Below, in pieces: positions 1 through 8,812 of a stretch of 64,000 bases of DNA (the stretch's first letter is position 1; each line of letters begins with the position of its first letter). Below the pieces are notes generated by a model. The model was given only the letters and a program-made list of their open reading frames with translations, searched no databases and had not been told where the DNA came from. The position numbers and the translations under genes are program-made. This DNA comes from Flavobacteriales bacterium (GTDB lineage: Bacteria; Bacteroidota; Bacteroidia; Flavobacteriales; Flavobacteriaceae): assembly GCA_018335925.1 (NCBI GenBank), contig JAGXRF010000064.1, positions 1-64,000 of the forward strand. Direction: 5' to 3'.

Positions 1-470
1 TATCCGAAAGCTTGCTTTCGAGTAAATTCGTTTTAAAACTTTGAGTAAGGTTACCTTACTCAGGATCACGAGGCATAGCCGAGTAATCCTTCTTCTTTCT
101 ACAAAACCCCATGACTTACTACTGACCTATCCGAAATCTTGCTTTCGAGTAAATTCGTTTTAAAACTTTGAGTAAGGATTACCTTATTCAGGATCACGAG
201 GCATAGCCGAGTAATTTTTCTTCTTTCTGAAAATCCAATATTATTTTTCCTAAAACCATTTTGACATTAAACTCAATTAGAAGCTGAAATAAATTCAGCT
301 TGACAAAGTTTAGCTTGATGGAATGCTGGATCACGAGGCATAGCCGAGTAATCCTTATTCTTTCTACAAAATCCCATGACTTACTACTGACCTATCCGAA
401 AGCTTGCTTTCGAGGAAGTTCACTTAGAAGCTGAAATAAATGCCGCTTGACAATATAAATACGAATTTTG
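1..470. repeat. Structured intergenic repeat block, about 2.7 copies of a 127-bp unit
   Basis: Unit A occupies 1-127, restarts at 128 with few changes, and a partial copy runs 328-414. Each full unit holds a CGAAAGC/GCTTTCG palindrome and a GAGTAAGG/CCTTACTC hairpin; in copy 2 the second arm is CCTTATTC, which keeps a G-T pair. The segment starting GGATCACGAGG recurs at 63, 191 and 328. A second unit, AGAAGCTGAAATAAAT followed by CTTGACAA, occurs at about 280-307 and 426-453. There is no credible coding potential. These look like degenerate dispersed repeats in a gene-free stretch; their function is unknown. Confidence 0.8.
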
Positions 471-575
471 GCTAAAGAAAAAAAAGACAAACCAAGATAC
501 TTTCTTCAAGCTTTTTAAGGCAAATATTTCTAAAATTACGTTAGTTTGATATAAATAAAACAGTTTTTTGATTTA

Positions 576-690
576 CACTTTGTGGTTCTCTGTGCCTTCT
601 TAGTGCATTTCGTGCTACAACTAGATAAGTTATTACACAAAATGCACTATCCCGAAGCCTCGGAACCAAAGTTACACAGAGAAAATCATA
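576..690. repeat. Imperfect inverted repeat
   Basis: TTCTCTGTG near 586 and TAGTGCATTT at 601 reappear as the complements AAATGCACTA (about 640-649) and CACAGAGAA (about 675-683). The second arm carries a short insert. Nothing else supportable is seen between 470 and the first gene. Confidence 0.5.
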
Positions 691-790
691 TATTTTATTT
701 CATAATACACTCAATATCTAATATTTGATCATATTTATTAAGTCGAACTCACGTTAAAATTAACATTCTCCCCTATTTTACAAAAAAGAG

Positions 791-798
791 TATCTTTA
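791..798 (+). promoter_or_regulatory. Weak -7 box for the lipoprotein/DUF4252 pair
   Basis: TATCTTTA is one mismatch from the Bacteroidetes TAnnTTTG box and lies 22 bp before the start codon at 821. No clear -33 TTG is seen. Confidence 0.35.
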
Positions 799-820
799 CC
801 ATAACAATAGTAAAATAGTC

Positions 821-1033
821 ATGAATTTTCATTTTATCCGTTCGCTGGTTTGCTTAATTAGTATGCTCACTTTGTTTAGCTGTGAACAAAAAAAAGAAGA
901 ACAAGAATTGGAAAAAGTGATGTACTATTTACAAATGACCTCCAAAGAATTAAATAATGGCATGAAAAGTGTAGAATATCTTAAAGAATATCAAAAACAA
1001 AAAGAACTCATTTTTATTACAATAAAACCATGA
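821..1033 (+). CDS. Small lipoprotein, 70 aa
   Basis: The N-terminus is a signal peptide ending in a lipobox (LFSC, Cys21), followed by a charged, helix-prone segment rich in K and E. The product is predicted to be lipid-anchored in the cell envelope. Its stop codon overlaps the ATG of the next gene (ATGA), so the two are probably co-translated. I do not recognise the family. The gene is short, but lipobox and overlap together support a real gene. Confidence 0.6.
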   Translation: MNFHFIRSLVCLISMLTLFSCEQKKEEQELEKVMYYLQMTSKELNNGMKSVEYLKEYQKQKELIFITIKP

Positions 1034-1545
1034 AAAAAATCACTCTTTTATATCTTTTCGTATTAATTTCAAATATCGGTCTAGTACATAGTCAAAGCTT
1101 AGATTATTTGGAGCAAAACGACAACATCCAATCGTATGTAGTCAATAAAAAAATGTTCGAAATGATGAGCAAAATCAAAGTAGACAGCAAGGATGCAGAG
1201 GCTCAAAAGTACATTCAATTATTACAAAAACTAGATCAGTTGCAAGTGTTTTCTACCAAAAACGTAAAAGCTTCTGAAGAGATTAAAAAAGCTTCGGAAC
1301 AATACTTAACCAAAAACAACTTGCAGGAACTCATGCGAACCAATACTAATGGCAAGCAAGTGAAAATTTTTGCCAAACAAGGGAACAAGGCCAATGAAGT
1401 AAAAGAACTATTGATGCATATTGATGGTTCGGAAAACATTTTATTGTTACTAAAAGGAACCTTCGGTTTAGATGAAATTGCTTTGCTCACCGAAAAAATG
1501 AATATTCCGGGTGGAGACGAACTGAAAAAAGCCAACAAGAAATAA
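1030..1545 (+). CDS. DUF4252 domain protein
   Basis: A 171-aa secreted protein with a signal peptide (about residues 1-21, ending near VHSQS). The body matches the DUF4252 family of Bacteroidetes as I recall it: an alternating helix/strand protein with an acidic/basic middle and an ending with repeated Lys. Function is unknown; in other Bacteroidetes DUF4252 genes often sit near sigma-factor genes, but none is seen here. The start codon overlaps the stop of the upstream lipoprotein gene, and a strong terminator follows directly. Confidence 0.75.
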   Translation: MKKITLLYLFVLISNIGLVHSQSLDYLEQNDNIQSYVVNKKMFEMMSKIKVDSKDAEAQKYIQLLQKLDQLQVFSTKNVKASEEIKKASEQYLTKNNLQELMRTNTNGKQVKIFAKQGNKANEVKELLMHIDGSENILLLLKGTFGLDEIALLTEKMNIPGGDELKKANKK

Positions 1546-1577
1546 AAAAAGCCTTCCAAATTTTGGAAGGCTTTTTA
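1546..1577. terminator. Bidirectional rho-independent terminator
   Basis: AAAGCCTTCC and GGAAGGCTTT form a perfect stem around a short AT loop with A and T tracts on both sides. It separates the converging DUF4252 and rpmE genes and can serve both. Confidence 0.9.
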
Positions 1578-1594
1578 CTATATGGAAAAATAAA

Positions 1595-1843
1595 TTATTT
1601 TCTGCTAGCGTATTTAGAACGGAATTTATCAATTCTACCTGCGGTATCTACCAATTTAGATTTACCTGTGTAAAAAGGGTGAGAAGTTCTAGAGATCTCC
1701 ATTTTAAATAATGGATATTCTACACCATCCACTGTTAAAGTATCTTTAGTTTCTACAGTTGATTTGGTAATAAACACATCTTCATTTGACATGTCTTTAA
1801 ATGCAACTAATCTGTAATTTTCTGGGTGAATTCCTGATTTCAT
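1595..1843 (-). CDS. rpmE2: 50S ribosomal protein L31, type B
   Basis: An 82-aa protein beginning MKSGIHPENY, with the L31 signature SRTSHPFYTGK and the ending GRIDKFRSKY. It lacks the CxxC zinc ribbon of type A L31, so it is the zinc-independent type B form. It binds the large ribosomal subunit at the central protuberance. It is transcribed alone from a good promoter at 1949-1978, with a leader of about 100 nt that could hold regulation. Confidence 0.95.
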   Translation of the reverse strand: MKSGIHPENYRLVAFKDMSNEDVFITKSTVETKDTLTVDGVEYPLFKMEISRTSHPFYTGKSKLVDTAGRIDKFRSKYASRK

Positions 1844-1948
1844 GTTCTAAATATTTTTCTTGTTATGCTGTGTTGGGTTTTGAAGCTTTTGTTATAAAAG
1901 GTATAAACTTACCACAACTTTTATTTGTTAATACTTTAATTTGGAGTG

Positions 1949-1978
1949 CAAATGTACAATTATTTTGCAAAACAACAA
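1949..1978 (-). promoter_or_regulatory. Promoter of rpmE2
   Basis: On the minus strand TTG is followed after 19 bp by TACATTTG (1956 to 1949), fitting the Bacteroidetes TTG-N19-TAnnTTTG pattern. Confidence 0.65.
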
Positions 1979-2034
1979 CTCTTTACATTTTTTTTTAGCC
2001 ATTCAACCAAGCATTTTTTCCCATCCATCTTTTG

Positions 2035-2042
2035 TATATTTG
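2035..2042 (+). promoter_or_regulatory. -7 box for the DUF4199 gene
   Basis: TATATTTG matches TAnnTTTG and ends 18 bp before the ATG at 2061. No convincing -33 element. Confidence 0.6.
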
Positions 2043-2060
2043 CGTATTAAAAATGCTAAA

Positions 2061-2591
2061 ATGACCGAGTCAACATCCATCCCAACCAAAAATATCACCA
2101 AAACATACATTTTACCTTATGGTATTGCTTTAGGTGCTACCTTGGTTTTACTTTCTTTTTTAAAATATAACAGTGGCAAACAGTTTGAATCTTCCACATT
2201 AGATTCCATCATTGGATTCCTTGCTATTGTAGTATTAATAATATTTCCAATTTATAAATTCAATCAAAAACATCGAATTACCTCTATTCGAACCGCTCTT
2301 AAAATAGGTTTGGGAATTGCAGTAATTAGTTCGTTGTTGAGCTTTTTATACATGTATGTGTATACCACACAAATACAACCTGACTTTTTTGACCAAACTA
2401 TTTTATTGCAAAGAGAAAGTCACTTAAAGCAATTTCCAGACACTAATGTAGAGGAATTAGATAAACTCGCGGTTTCATGGAGACAAGTTGCTCCAACCGT
2501 TTTATATTCCGGAATTTTTATGGTAAATATGTTTTTAGGCGGATTGATTTCGTTTGTATTAGGAGCAGTATACAAATCAAAAAATGTGTAA
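2061..2591 (+). CDS. DUF4199 membrane protein
   Basis: A 176-aa protein with about four transmembrane segments (near residues 18-36, 50-68, 82-105 and 145-170) and a charged loop before the last helix. The layout matches the DUF4199 family of Bacteroidetes, function unknown. I chose the ATG at 2061 because a longer reading frame from 1941 would start upstream of the promoter box. The stop nearly touches the glycosyltransferase start; DUF4199 followed by a family 2 glycosyltransferase is a pairing I recall from flavobacteria. Confidence 0.8.
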   Translation: MTESTSIPTKNITKTYILPYGIALGATLVLLSFLKYNSGKQFESSTLDSIIGFLAIVVLIIFPIYKFNQKHRITSIRTALKIGLGIAVISSLLSFLYMYVYTTQIQPDFFDQTILLQRESHLKQFPDTNVEELDKLAVSWRQVAPTVLYSGIFMVNMFLGGLISFVLGAVYKSKNV

Positions 2592-2592
2592 C

Positions 2593-3543
2593 ATGCACTT
2601 ATCCTTAGTCATCCCTCTACTCAACGAAAAAGAATCCTTGCAGGAATTATATGTTTGGATTACCAAAGTATTGGAACCGACCCAATGGCAATATGAAATT
2701 TGGTTGGTGGATGATGGAAGTACTGATGGCTCCTGGGAAACCATTGAATCTTTACACCAAAAAGACGAAAGAGTAAAAGGCATTCGATTTTTGAGGAATT
2801 TTGGAAAATCTCAAGCTTTACATGCAGGATTTGCCAGAGCCCAAGGAGAAGTGGTTATTACCATGGATGCCGACTTACAAGATAGCCCCGAGGAAATTTT
2901 TGAACTATACCAAATGATTACCGAACAAGGTTACGATTTGGTTTCAGGCTGGAAAAAGAAACGTTATGACCATGTACTTTCCAAAAACATTCCTTCCAAG
3001 CTTTTTAATTGGGCAGCACGTAAAACATCAGGAGTGGAGCTTAACGACTTCAATTGTGGATTGAAAGCCTATAAAAAGGAAGTCATCAAAAACATTGAAG
3101 TTTCTGGTGAAATGCACCGATATATTCCGGTTTTGGCTAAAAATGCCGGATTCAAAAAAATTGGAGAGAAAGTTGTAAAACACCAAGCTCGTAAATATGG
3201 AGAAACCAAATTTGGCATCAATCGATTTTTAAATGGCTTTTTAGACCTTATTACCATTTGGTTTTTAGGAAATTTTGCCAAACGTCCCATGCATTTATTT
3301 GGAGCATTAGGTGTCTTGATGTTTTTGATAGGAATGAGTTCTGCTGCCTACATTGGCATCCGAAAATTATACCGAATGTATTTTGATTTGCCTTACGACT
3401 TGGTAACAAACAGTCCGTATTTCTTTATTGCCTTAACCACCATGATCATTGGATCACAATTATTTTTAGCCGGGTTTTTAGGAGAATTAATTCTGAAAAA
3501 CCGAAGAGAAGAACGATATAAAATTAAAGAAACTTTATCATAA
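2593..3543 (+). CDS. Family 2 glycosyltransferase, DPM1/GtrB-like
   Basis: About 316 aa. The GT-A domain holds VDDGSTDGSW (near residue 39) and the metal-binding DxD in MDADLQDSPE (Asp92/Asp94). Two C-terminal transmembrane helices (about 230-255 and 270-300) match the polyprenyl-phosphate sugar transferases ArnC/GtrB. It probably loads a sugar onto undecaprenyl phosphate at the inner membrane for envelope glycans. An ATG at 2584 overlaps the upstream stop; I prefer 2593 because the protein then opens MHLSLVIPLLNE like its relatives. Confidence 0.88.
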   Translation: MHLSLVIPLLNEKESLQELYVWITKVLEPTQWQYEIWLVDDGSTDGSWETIESLHQKDERVKGIRFLRNFGKSQALHAGFARAQGEVVITMDADLQDSPEEIFELYQMITEQGYDLVSGWKKKRYDHVLSKNIPSKLFNWAARKTSGVELNDFNCGLKAYKKEVIKNIEVSGEMHRYIPVLAKNAGFKKIGEKVVKHQARKYGETKFGINRFLNGFLDLITIWFLGNFAKRPMHLFGALGVLMFLIGMSSAAYIGIRKLYRMYFDLPYDLVTNSPYFFIALTTMIIGSQLFLAGFLGELILKNRREERYKIKETLS

Positions 3544-3557
3544 ATATTCTGACTACC

Positions 3558-5285
3558 ATGCACATTGCAGAAGAAATTTTAGCAAAAGTCAACCCGTGGT
3601 TGACGCCAATTTTTGACCAAGCTACCCAAGAGGCAGTAAAGGAAATGATGACAAGCAACCCGAAAGAATTGGAAGAAAGTTTTTACAAAAACTTAGAATT
3701 CGGTACTGGAGGAATGCGAGGAGTGATGGGAGTTGGTACCAACCGAATTAACAAATATACCCTAGGAAAAAACACCCAAGGGTTGAGTAATTATTTGCAT
3801 GAAATTTTTCCGAATGAAATCATCAAAGTTGCCATTGCATATGATTGCCGAAACCAAAGCGATGTACTTGCTAAAGTAGTTGCCGATGTGTTTTCTGCCA
3901 ATGGCATTCATGTGTATTTGTATCCTGAGATGCGAACTACCCCACAATTGTCTTTCACCATTAAATATTTGCAATGTCATGTAGGAATTGTGTTAACTGC
4001 TTCACATAATCCACCGGAGTACAACGGTTATAAAGTGTATTGGCAAGATGGTGGTCAATTAGTACCTCCACAAGATGCTGCAATTATCCAAGAAATTGAA
4101 AAAATTGCTTATGAAGATATTCGTTTTGATGCCAATATGGATAAAATCACTTATCTAGATGCTACTTTAGACGAAGCTTTTCAGAAATCAGCCTTAGAAA
4201 ATGCGTCCTTTGATTTACCAAAAGAAGCAAGAGAACATCTGAAAATTGTTTTCACTTCTTTGCATGGTACCTCTATTACTGCTATTCCAAGTTTGATGAA
4301 AAAAGCTGGATATACTCAATTTGAAGTAGTTACTGAACAAGCAATTCCGGATGGAAATTTCAGCACCGTAAAATCTCCAAACCCTGAAGAACCAGAGGCA
4401 TTGACCATGGCTTTGGCTTTGGCAGAAAAAACCAATGCCGATATTGTGATTGGTACCGACCCTGATTCTGATCGTTTGGGAGTAGCAGTTCGAGATGAAA
4501 AAGGAAAAATGCAATTGTTAAATGGCAACCAAACCATGGTATTGATGACTGCCTTTTTGCTGGAGCAATGGCAGAAAAACAACAAAATTAAAGGAAAAGA
4601 GTTTATTGGAAGTACCATAGTTTCCACACCAATGATGTTAGAACTAGCAAGTGCTTACGGGGTAGAATGTAAAGTGGGATTGACGGGCTTTAAATGGATT
4701 GCCAAATTTATAAAAGACTTCCCGGAGTTGACCTTTATTGGAGGAGGAGAAGAGAGTTTTGGATTTATGGTTGGAGATGCCGTAAGAGACAAAGATGCCG
4801 TAGCAGCAAGTTTGTTAATTTGTGAAATTGCCGCATATGCCAAACATATTGGTAGTTCGGTTTGGAATGAATTATTGAACCTTTACGTAGATTTTGGATT
4901 GTACCAAGAGCACTTAATCTCACTTACCAAAAAAGGAATTGAAGGAGCACAAGAAATTCAGCAAATGATGCAGGATTGGAGACAAAATCCATTAACAGAA
5001 ATTGTAGGACAACGGGTGGTTTGCTTGGAAGATTACCAAAAAAGCGAAGCTTGGAATTTGTTGACCAACGAAAAAGAAACCATCCACATACCAAAATCAA
5101 ACGTATTGATTTATTATTTAGAAGATGGCACCAAAATTTGTGCAAGACCAAGTGGAACGGAACCAAAAATTAAATTTTATTTTAGCGTAAACGAAACCCT
5201 AGAAACCAAAGAAAACTATTGGAATCAAAGAGAAAGATTGCTGAAAAAAATCCAAGACATTTGTAACGAACTGCAATTAAACTAA
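3558..5285 (+). CDS. Phosphoglucomutase/phosphomannomutase
   Basis: A 575-aa alpha-D-phosphohexomutase that interconverts hexose 1- and 6-phosphates in the cytoplasm. All four signature loops are present: the phosphoserine loop TASHNPPEYNGYKVYW (Ser149), the metal loop DPDSDR (near 301), the sugar loop GGGEESFG (near 395) and the phosphate-binding RPSGTEPKIKFY (near 529). Length suits the PgcA-like branch. It lies between a glycosyltransferase and an MsbA-like exporter, consistent with supplying activated sugar precursors. No sign of decay. Confidence 0.93.
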   Translation: MHIAEEILAKVNPWLTPIFDQATQEAVKEMMTSNPKELEESFYKNLEFGTGGMRGVMGVGTNRINKYTLGKNTQGLSNYLHEIFPNEIIKVAIAYDCRNQSDVLAKVVADVFSANGIHVYLYPEMRTTPQLSFTIKYLQCHVGIVLTASHNPPEYNGYKVYWQDGGQLVPPQDAAIIQEIEKIAYEDIRFDANMDKITYLDATLDEAFQKSALENASFDLPKEAREHLKIVFTSLHGTSITAIPSLMKKAGYTQFEVVTEQAIPDGNFSTVKSPNPEEPEALTMALALAEKTNADIVIGTDPDSDRLGVAVRDEKGKMQLLNGNQTMVLMTAFLLEQWQKNNKIKGKEFIGSTIVSTPMMLELASAYGVECKVGLTGFKWIAKFIKDFPELTFIGGGEESFGFMVGDAVRDKDAVAASLLICEIAAYAKHIGSSVWNELLNLYVDFGLYQEHLISLTKKGIEGAQEIQQMMQDWRQNPLTEIVGQRVVCLEDYQKSEAWNLLTNEKETIHIPKSNVLIYYLEDGTKICARPSGTEPKIKFYFSVNETLETKENYWNQRERLLKKIQDICNELQLN

Positions 5286-7118
5286 ATGAGTTATTACCAA
5301 AAAATATGGCCCTTTGCCAAACCTTACAAAAAATATGCTTTTGGCAATGTGTTTTTTAATGTACTGTATGCCTTATTCAGTACACTGTCATTTATTGCAC
5401 TCATTCCAGTTTTAAAAGTAATTTTTGACGACAAAAAAGAAATCGTTCAAAAACCAGTTTACCTAGGAATTACGGAAGTAAAAGATTACTTGGAAAATTC
5501 ACTGAATTACTTCCTGACCACTTCTATCCAAAAGCACGGAAACTTTACGGTATTGATGTACATGATAGGAGTAATCGTTGCCATTTTCTTGTTAAAAAAC
5601 TTGGCTAATTACTTGGCATTGTACTACGGAACCTATCTGAAAAATGGGATGCTTAACGATTTGCGAAATGCCATGTACACTAAAATTACCCGATTGCCTC
5701 TCTCCTACTATTCCAAAACCACCAAAGGTGATGTGATTTCCAGAGTAGTAGCCGATGTGAACGAAATGAGTAATGCCTATTATGCTTTACTCGAAGTAAT
5801 GATTCGTGAACCATTGACTATTTTGTTCACCTTAATTGCTATGTTTTACCTGAGCTTTAAGCTTACTTTGTTTGTATTGGTTTTTATTCCTATTTCTGGT
5901 TACATCATTTCAGCCATCGGGAAAAGTTTGAAAAAAAATGCCATTTACCTACAACAAGAGCAAAGTAAGTTATTGAGTATTTTAGAAGAAACCCTTACAG
6001 GTCTTCGAATGGTCAAGTCATTTACTGCTGAAAAAGCATTCGGTCAAAAATTTGAAAAAACTGCTGGTGACTTTTTTCATTACTCAAACAAAGTGAATAA
6101 CCGTTACAATTTAGCTTCTCCGTTAAGTGAATTCCTAGGCATTTTAATCATTGGAGTGTTGTTGGTTTTTGGTGGCTATTTGGTTTTTGTTGAAAAAAAT
6201 ATGGAAGCCAGTTTCTTTTTAGGATACATCATGTTGGCTTACAATATTTTAACTCCAGCCAAAGGAATTTCCAGAGCCAGTTACGGACTAAAACGTGGTA
6301 ACGCTTCTGCAGAAAGGGTTTTTCATATTTTAGAAGAAGAAAATCTAATTACAGATGCACCAAATGCATTAGAAAAATTAGAGTTTTCCGAACAAATTGA
6401 GTTAAAAAACATTCAATTTCAGTACGAGGAAGAAGTAGTATTACAAAACTTTAGTTTAACCATTCCAAAAGGAAAAACTGTTGCATTGGTAGGTCCTTCC
6501 GGAAGTGGAAAAAGTACCATTGCCAACTTATTGACTCGTTTTTACGATGTACAACAAGGTGAAATTTGGTTGGATGGTATTTCCATCCAACAATTAAAAA
6601 TTTCTTCTTTACGAAAAATGATTGCCTTGGTTAGCCAAGAAAGTTTATTATTTAACGATACCATCGAAAATAATTTACGTTTAGGCAAACCAAATGCTTC
6701 ATCAGAAGAACTTTGGAAAGCATTGGAAATAGCAAATGCCAAAGATTTTGTTTCGGAATTGCCATTAGGATTGCAAACCAATATTGGAGATGCGGGTGGA
6801 AAGTTGAGCGGAGGACAAAAACAACGTATTTCCATAGCAAGAGCAGTATTAAAAGATGCTCCAATTTTGATTTTAGACGAAGCTACTTCAGCTTTAGACA
6901 CCGAAAGCGAACGATTGGTACAAGATGCTTTGGAAAAAATTATGGTAAATAGGACCTCCATTGTGATTGCACATCGACTTTCTACCATTCAAAAAGCAGA
7001 TGTGATTGTGGTAATGCAAAAAGGAACTATTGCAGAGCAAGGCAACCACGAAAGTTTATTAACTCATAACGGACTGTATGCCAAATTGGTACAAATGCAA
7101 TCGTTAGAAAGTATGTAA
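5286..7118 (+). CDS. ABC transporter, fused permease and ATPase (MsbA-like)
   Basis: 610 aa, an exporter half-transporter. The transmembrane domain covers about residues 15-330. The nucleotide-binding domain has Walker A GPSGSGKST (near 402), signature LSGGQKQR (near 507), Walker B ILILDEATSALD (near 528) and the switch His in IAHRLS. It probably flips a lipid or lipid-linked glycan across the inner membrane as a homodimer; substrate cannot be read from sequence. The ATG follows the mutase stop with no gap, so they are likely co-transcribed. Confidence 0.92.
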   Translation: MSYYQKIWPFAKPYKKYAFGNVFFNVLYALFSTLSFIALIPVLKVIFDDKKEIVQKPVYLGITEVKDYLENSLNYFLTTSIQKHGNFTVLMYMIGVIVAIFLLKNLANYLALYYGTYLKNGMLNDLRNAMYTKITRLPLSYYSKTTKGDVISRVVADVNEMSNAYYALLEVMIREPLTILFTLIAMFYLSFKLTLFVLVFIPISGYIISAIGKSLKKNAIYLQQEQSKLLSILEETLTGLRMVKSFTAEKAFGQKFEKTAGDFFHYSNKVNNRYNLASPLSEFLGILIIGVLLVFGGYLVFVEKNMEASFFLGYIMLAYNILTPAKGISRASYGLKRGNASAERVFHILEEENLITDAPNALEKLEFSEQIELKNIQFQYEEEVVLQNFSLTIPKGKTVALVGPSGSGKSTIANLLTRFYDVQQGEIWLDGISIQQLKISSLRKMIALVSQESLLFNDTIENNLRLGKPNASSEELWKALEIANAKDFVSELPLGLQTNIGDAGGKLSGGQKQRISIARAVLKDAPILILDEATSALDTESERLVQDALEKIMVNRTSIVIAHRLSTIQKADVIVVMQKGTIAEQGNHESLLTHNGLYAKLVQMQSLESM

Positions 7119-7119
7119 T

Positions 7120-7821
7120 ATGCATGTAAATCATCCGAATATATTAGTCCCAACCGATGCCAATACCGTGGTTTGGAAGTATTTGGATTTGTCGAAATTT
7201 TTAGATTTACTGCTGCAAGAAAAACTTTTTATGTCGCGTTCCGACAAATTTGAAGACCAATACGAAGGCACTTTTAGTGAACCCACGTACGAGGAAATCA
7301 AGAAAATTTCAGAAAACAATCCGAAGTTTTTACAATATTATAAATCACATCGCGAAAAAGTGGTGATCAGCAGTTGGCATATCAACGAATATGAAAGTTT
7401 TGCCATGTGGCAAATTTTCACCAAAAACCAAGAAGGATTGGCCATTCAAAGTACTTTGGGCAGATTACAAGAAGCTTTGAAGCCCGAAAAAAAGTTTGAG
7501 CAGTATATCGGACAAGTCAACTATATCGATTACAAAAAAGACCATATTCCGTTTGAGGATACTTTTTTCCCGTTTTTATTTAAGCGAAAAAGCTTTCAGT
7601 ACGAACGTGAAATTCGAATTTTAACAGACGTTACCCATTGGGATTTACAAATTAACGATGGCTTAAAAATTGATATTGACATCCATCAATTGATAGAAAA
7701 AATATACATCCACCCAAAATCTGAAAACTGGTACAAAACTTTGGTGGTGGAGCTGATGCAACGTTTGGGTTTTGATTTTCCTATAGAAATTTCTGACTTA
7801 GAAAGCGATATTTTAATATGA
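7120..7821 (+). CDS. DUF2971 family protein
   Basis: A 233-aa soluble protein. The run SSWHINEYESFAMWQIF (near residue 87) and the early FMSRSDKFEDQYEG segment match the DUF2971 family, whose function is unknown and which is widely scattered in bacteria. It starts one base after the ABC transporter stop and probably shares its transcript. No signal peptide or membrane segment. Whether it relates to the exporter is unclear. Confidence 0.8.
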   Translation: MHVNHPNILVPTDANTVVWKYLDLSKFLDLLLQEKLFMSRSDKFEDQYEGTFSEPTYEEIKKISENNPKFLQYYKSHREKVVISSWHINEYESFAMWQIFTKNQEGLAIQSTLGRLQEALKPEKKFEQYIGQVNYIDYKKDHIPFEDTFFPFLFKRKSFQYEREIRILTDVTHWDLQINDGLKIDIDIHQLIEKIYIHPKSENWYKTLVVELMQRLGFDFPIEISDLESDILI

Positions 7822-7825
7822 GTTA

Positions 7826-8545
7826 TTAGTTCCCAACTGGAAAATACTCTTTAGCTTCCCAAAGATCTGCTTTTAAATCTACATAAAAATAATGCACTTT
7901 ATCCGACTTTTCAAACTTGCCATTTTGGTCGGTATCTGCCACACATCTAAAGTAAATTCGCTGTAAAGATTCTTGGTAATTCCAATCAATCCACTCCATT
8001 TGATCTGGAGAAATCTTGGTTAATTTCTCTCCATCTATTTCGCTTAGATACATAGCTTTGATGTCGTTGGTATTAATTAATTGGTCTTTATTGGTGTCCT
8101 GATCGTACAAAGCCATCAATAAAAAAGGCTTTTGAGTTTTCTCAAAATGTTTACGTAAAAAAGTAATGCTAGTAATCATTTTCTTTTCAGGTAACAACGG
8201 AACCAAGGTATCTTGGGTTATTTTTTGCACCAATAAATTGTCTAGGTAACCTGTAATTTCAGTATCACCTAAATTCGTGATGGTATAACTGTAAGCACCG
8301 CTTTCGTAAGTGGTTAATTTACCGGAATAACTCCTTATTTTTCCAACCGGATGCAACAAAACATCTGTATTCGCAAAATGTATAGGTAAATCAGCTACCA
8401 ATACTTCACTGGTATCTTTTGGCTTTACTTCTTCTCTTTTTGGAGATTCGTAAATTACTTTTGGGGTGTACACTTTCTCTTTACAAGAAAACAAAAAAAG
8501 CAATAAAACCACTGTAATTCCTTTTTTATATAATTGCCAATTCAT
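7826..8545 (-). CDS. Conserved lipoprotein
   Basis: About 239 aa starting MNWQLYKKGI, with a hydrophobic segment and lipobox LFSC near residue 21. After the anchor comes a Pro/Lys-rich linker and a globular domain rich in charged residues (including YDQDTNKDQLINTNDIKAM, which resembles a calcium-binding EF-like loop with alternating Asp and Asn). Likely anchored in the envelope facing the periplasm. No named family recognised. Convergent with the DUF2971 gene, 4 bp apart. An earlier ATG at 8569 exists but would put charged residues before the signal peptide. Confidence 0.7.
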   Translation of the reverse strand: MNWQLYKKGITVVLLLFLFSCKEKVYTPKVIYESPKREEVKPKDTSEVLVADLPIHFANTDVLLHPVGKIRSYSGKLTTYESGAYSYTITNLGDTEITGYLDNLLVQKITQDTLVPLLPEKKMITSITFLRKHFEKTQKPFLLMALYDQDTNKDQLINTNDIKAMYLSEIDGEKLTKISPDQMEWIDWNYQESLQRIYFRCVADTDQNGKFEKSDKVHYFYVDLKADLWEAKEYFPVGN

Positions 8546-8655
8546 AGGATGAATTTTGATGTATTTCAAAGGTCACAAAAAAAGTTTAGGAAGCCAAACT
8601 AATTTGAAGAAAGTGTGATGAAAGGAAAGAATTTTGAGGAAAGAATCAAAAAAAA

Positions 8656-8752
8656 GTGGCAAGCGATCTACATCGCACCGCTACAACCGCATACCTTTGC
8701 TGTGTTCCCACCCTGGAGGATTTTGCAGGAGCTGGTCGTGTAGGACTTGCCG
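8656..8752 (-). ncRNA. ffs: Signal recognition particle RNA, small bacterial type (4.5S)
   Basis: Read on the minus strand, the transcript opens with GGCAAG and closes with the complement CTTGCC. The conserved Ffh-binding segment is visible as CAGGGTGGGAACACAGCAAA within a long imperfect hairpin, with GGUGCGAUGU-type pairing on the far side. A perfect -7 box lies directly upstream and a run of eight T residues follows the closing stem. It scaffolds Ffh for co-translational targeting of membrane proteins. A short open frame covering this stretch is not coding. Confidence 0.92.
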
Positions 8753-8755
8753 GTG

Positions 8756-8787
8756 CAAATATACCAACTTTTTTTCTATTTTAGCAA
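8756..8787 (-). promoter_or_regulatory. Promoter of the SRP RNA
   Basis: Minus-strand TTG (8787-8785), 21 bp, then TATATTTG (8763-8756), a few bases before the predicted RNA 5' end. Confidence 0.7.
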
Positions 8788-8812
8788 CCCTAAAACCTCG
8801 ATTATTTTCGAT

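Noticed and set aside
1..470. CRISPR array
   Set aside because: The repeats are about 127 bp with mismatches and no regular spacers, and no cas genes are near.
6542..6988. Minus-strand open frame of 148 aa inside the ABC transporter
   Set aside because: Shadow of the conserved ATPase domain with no family signature.
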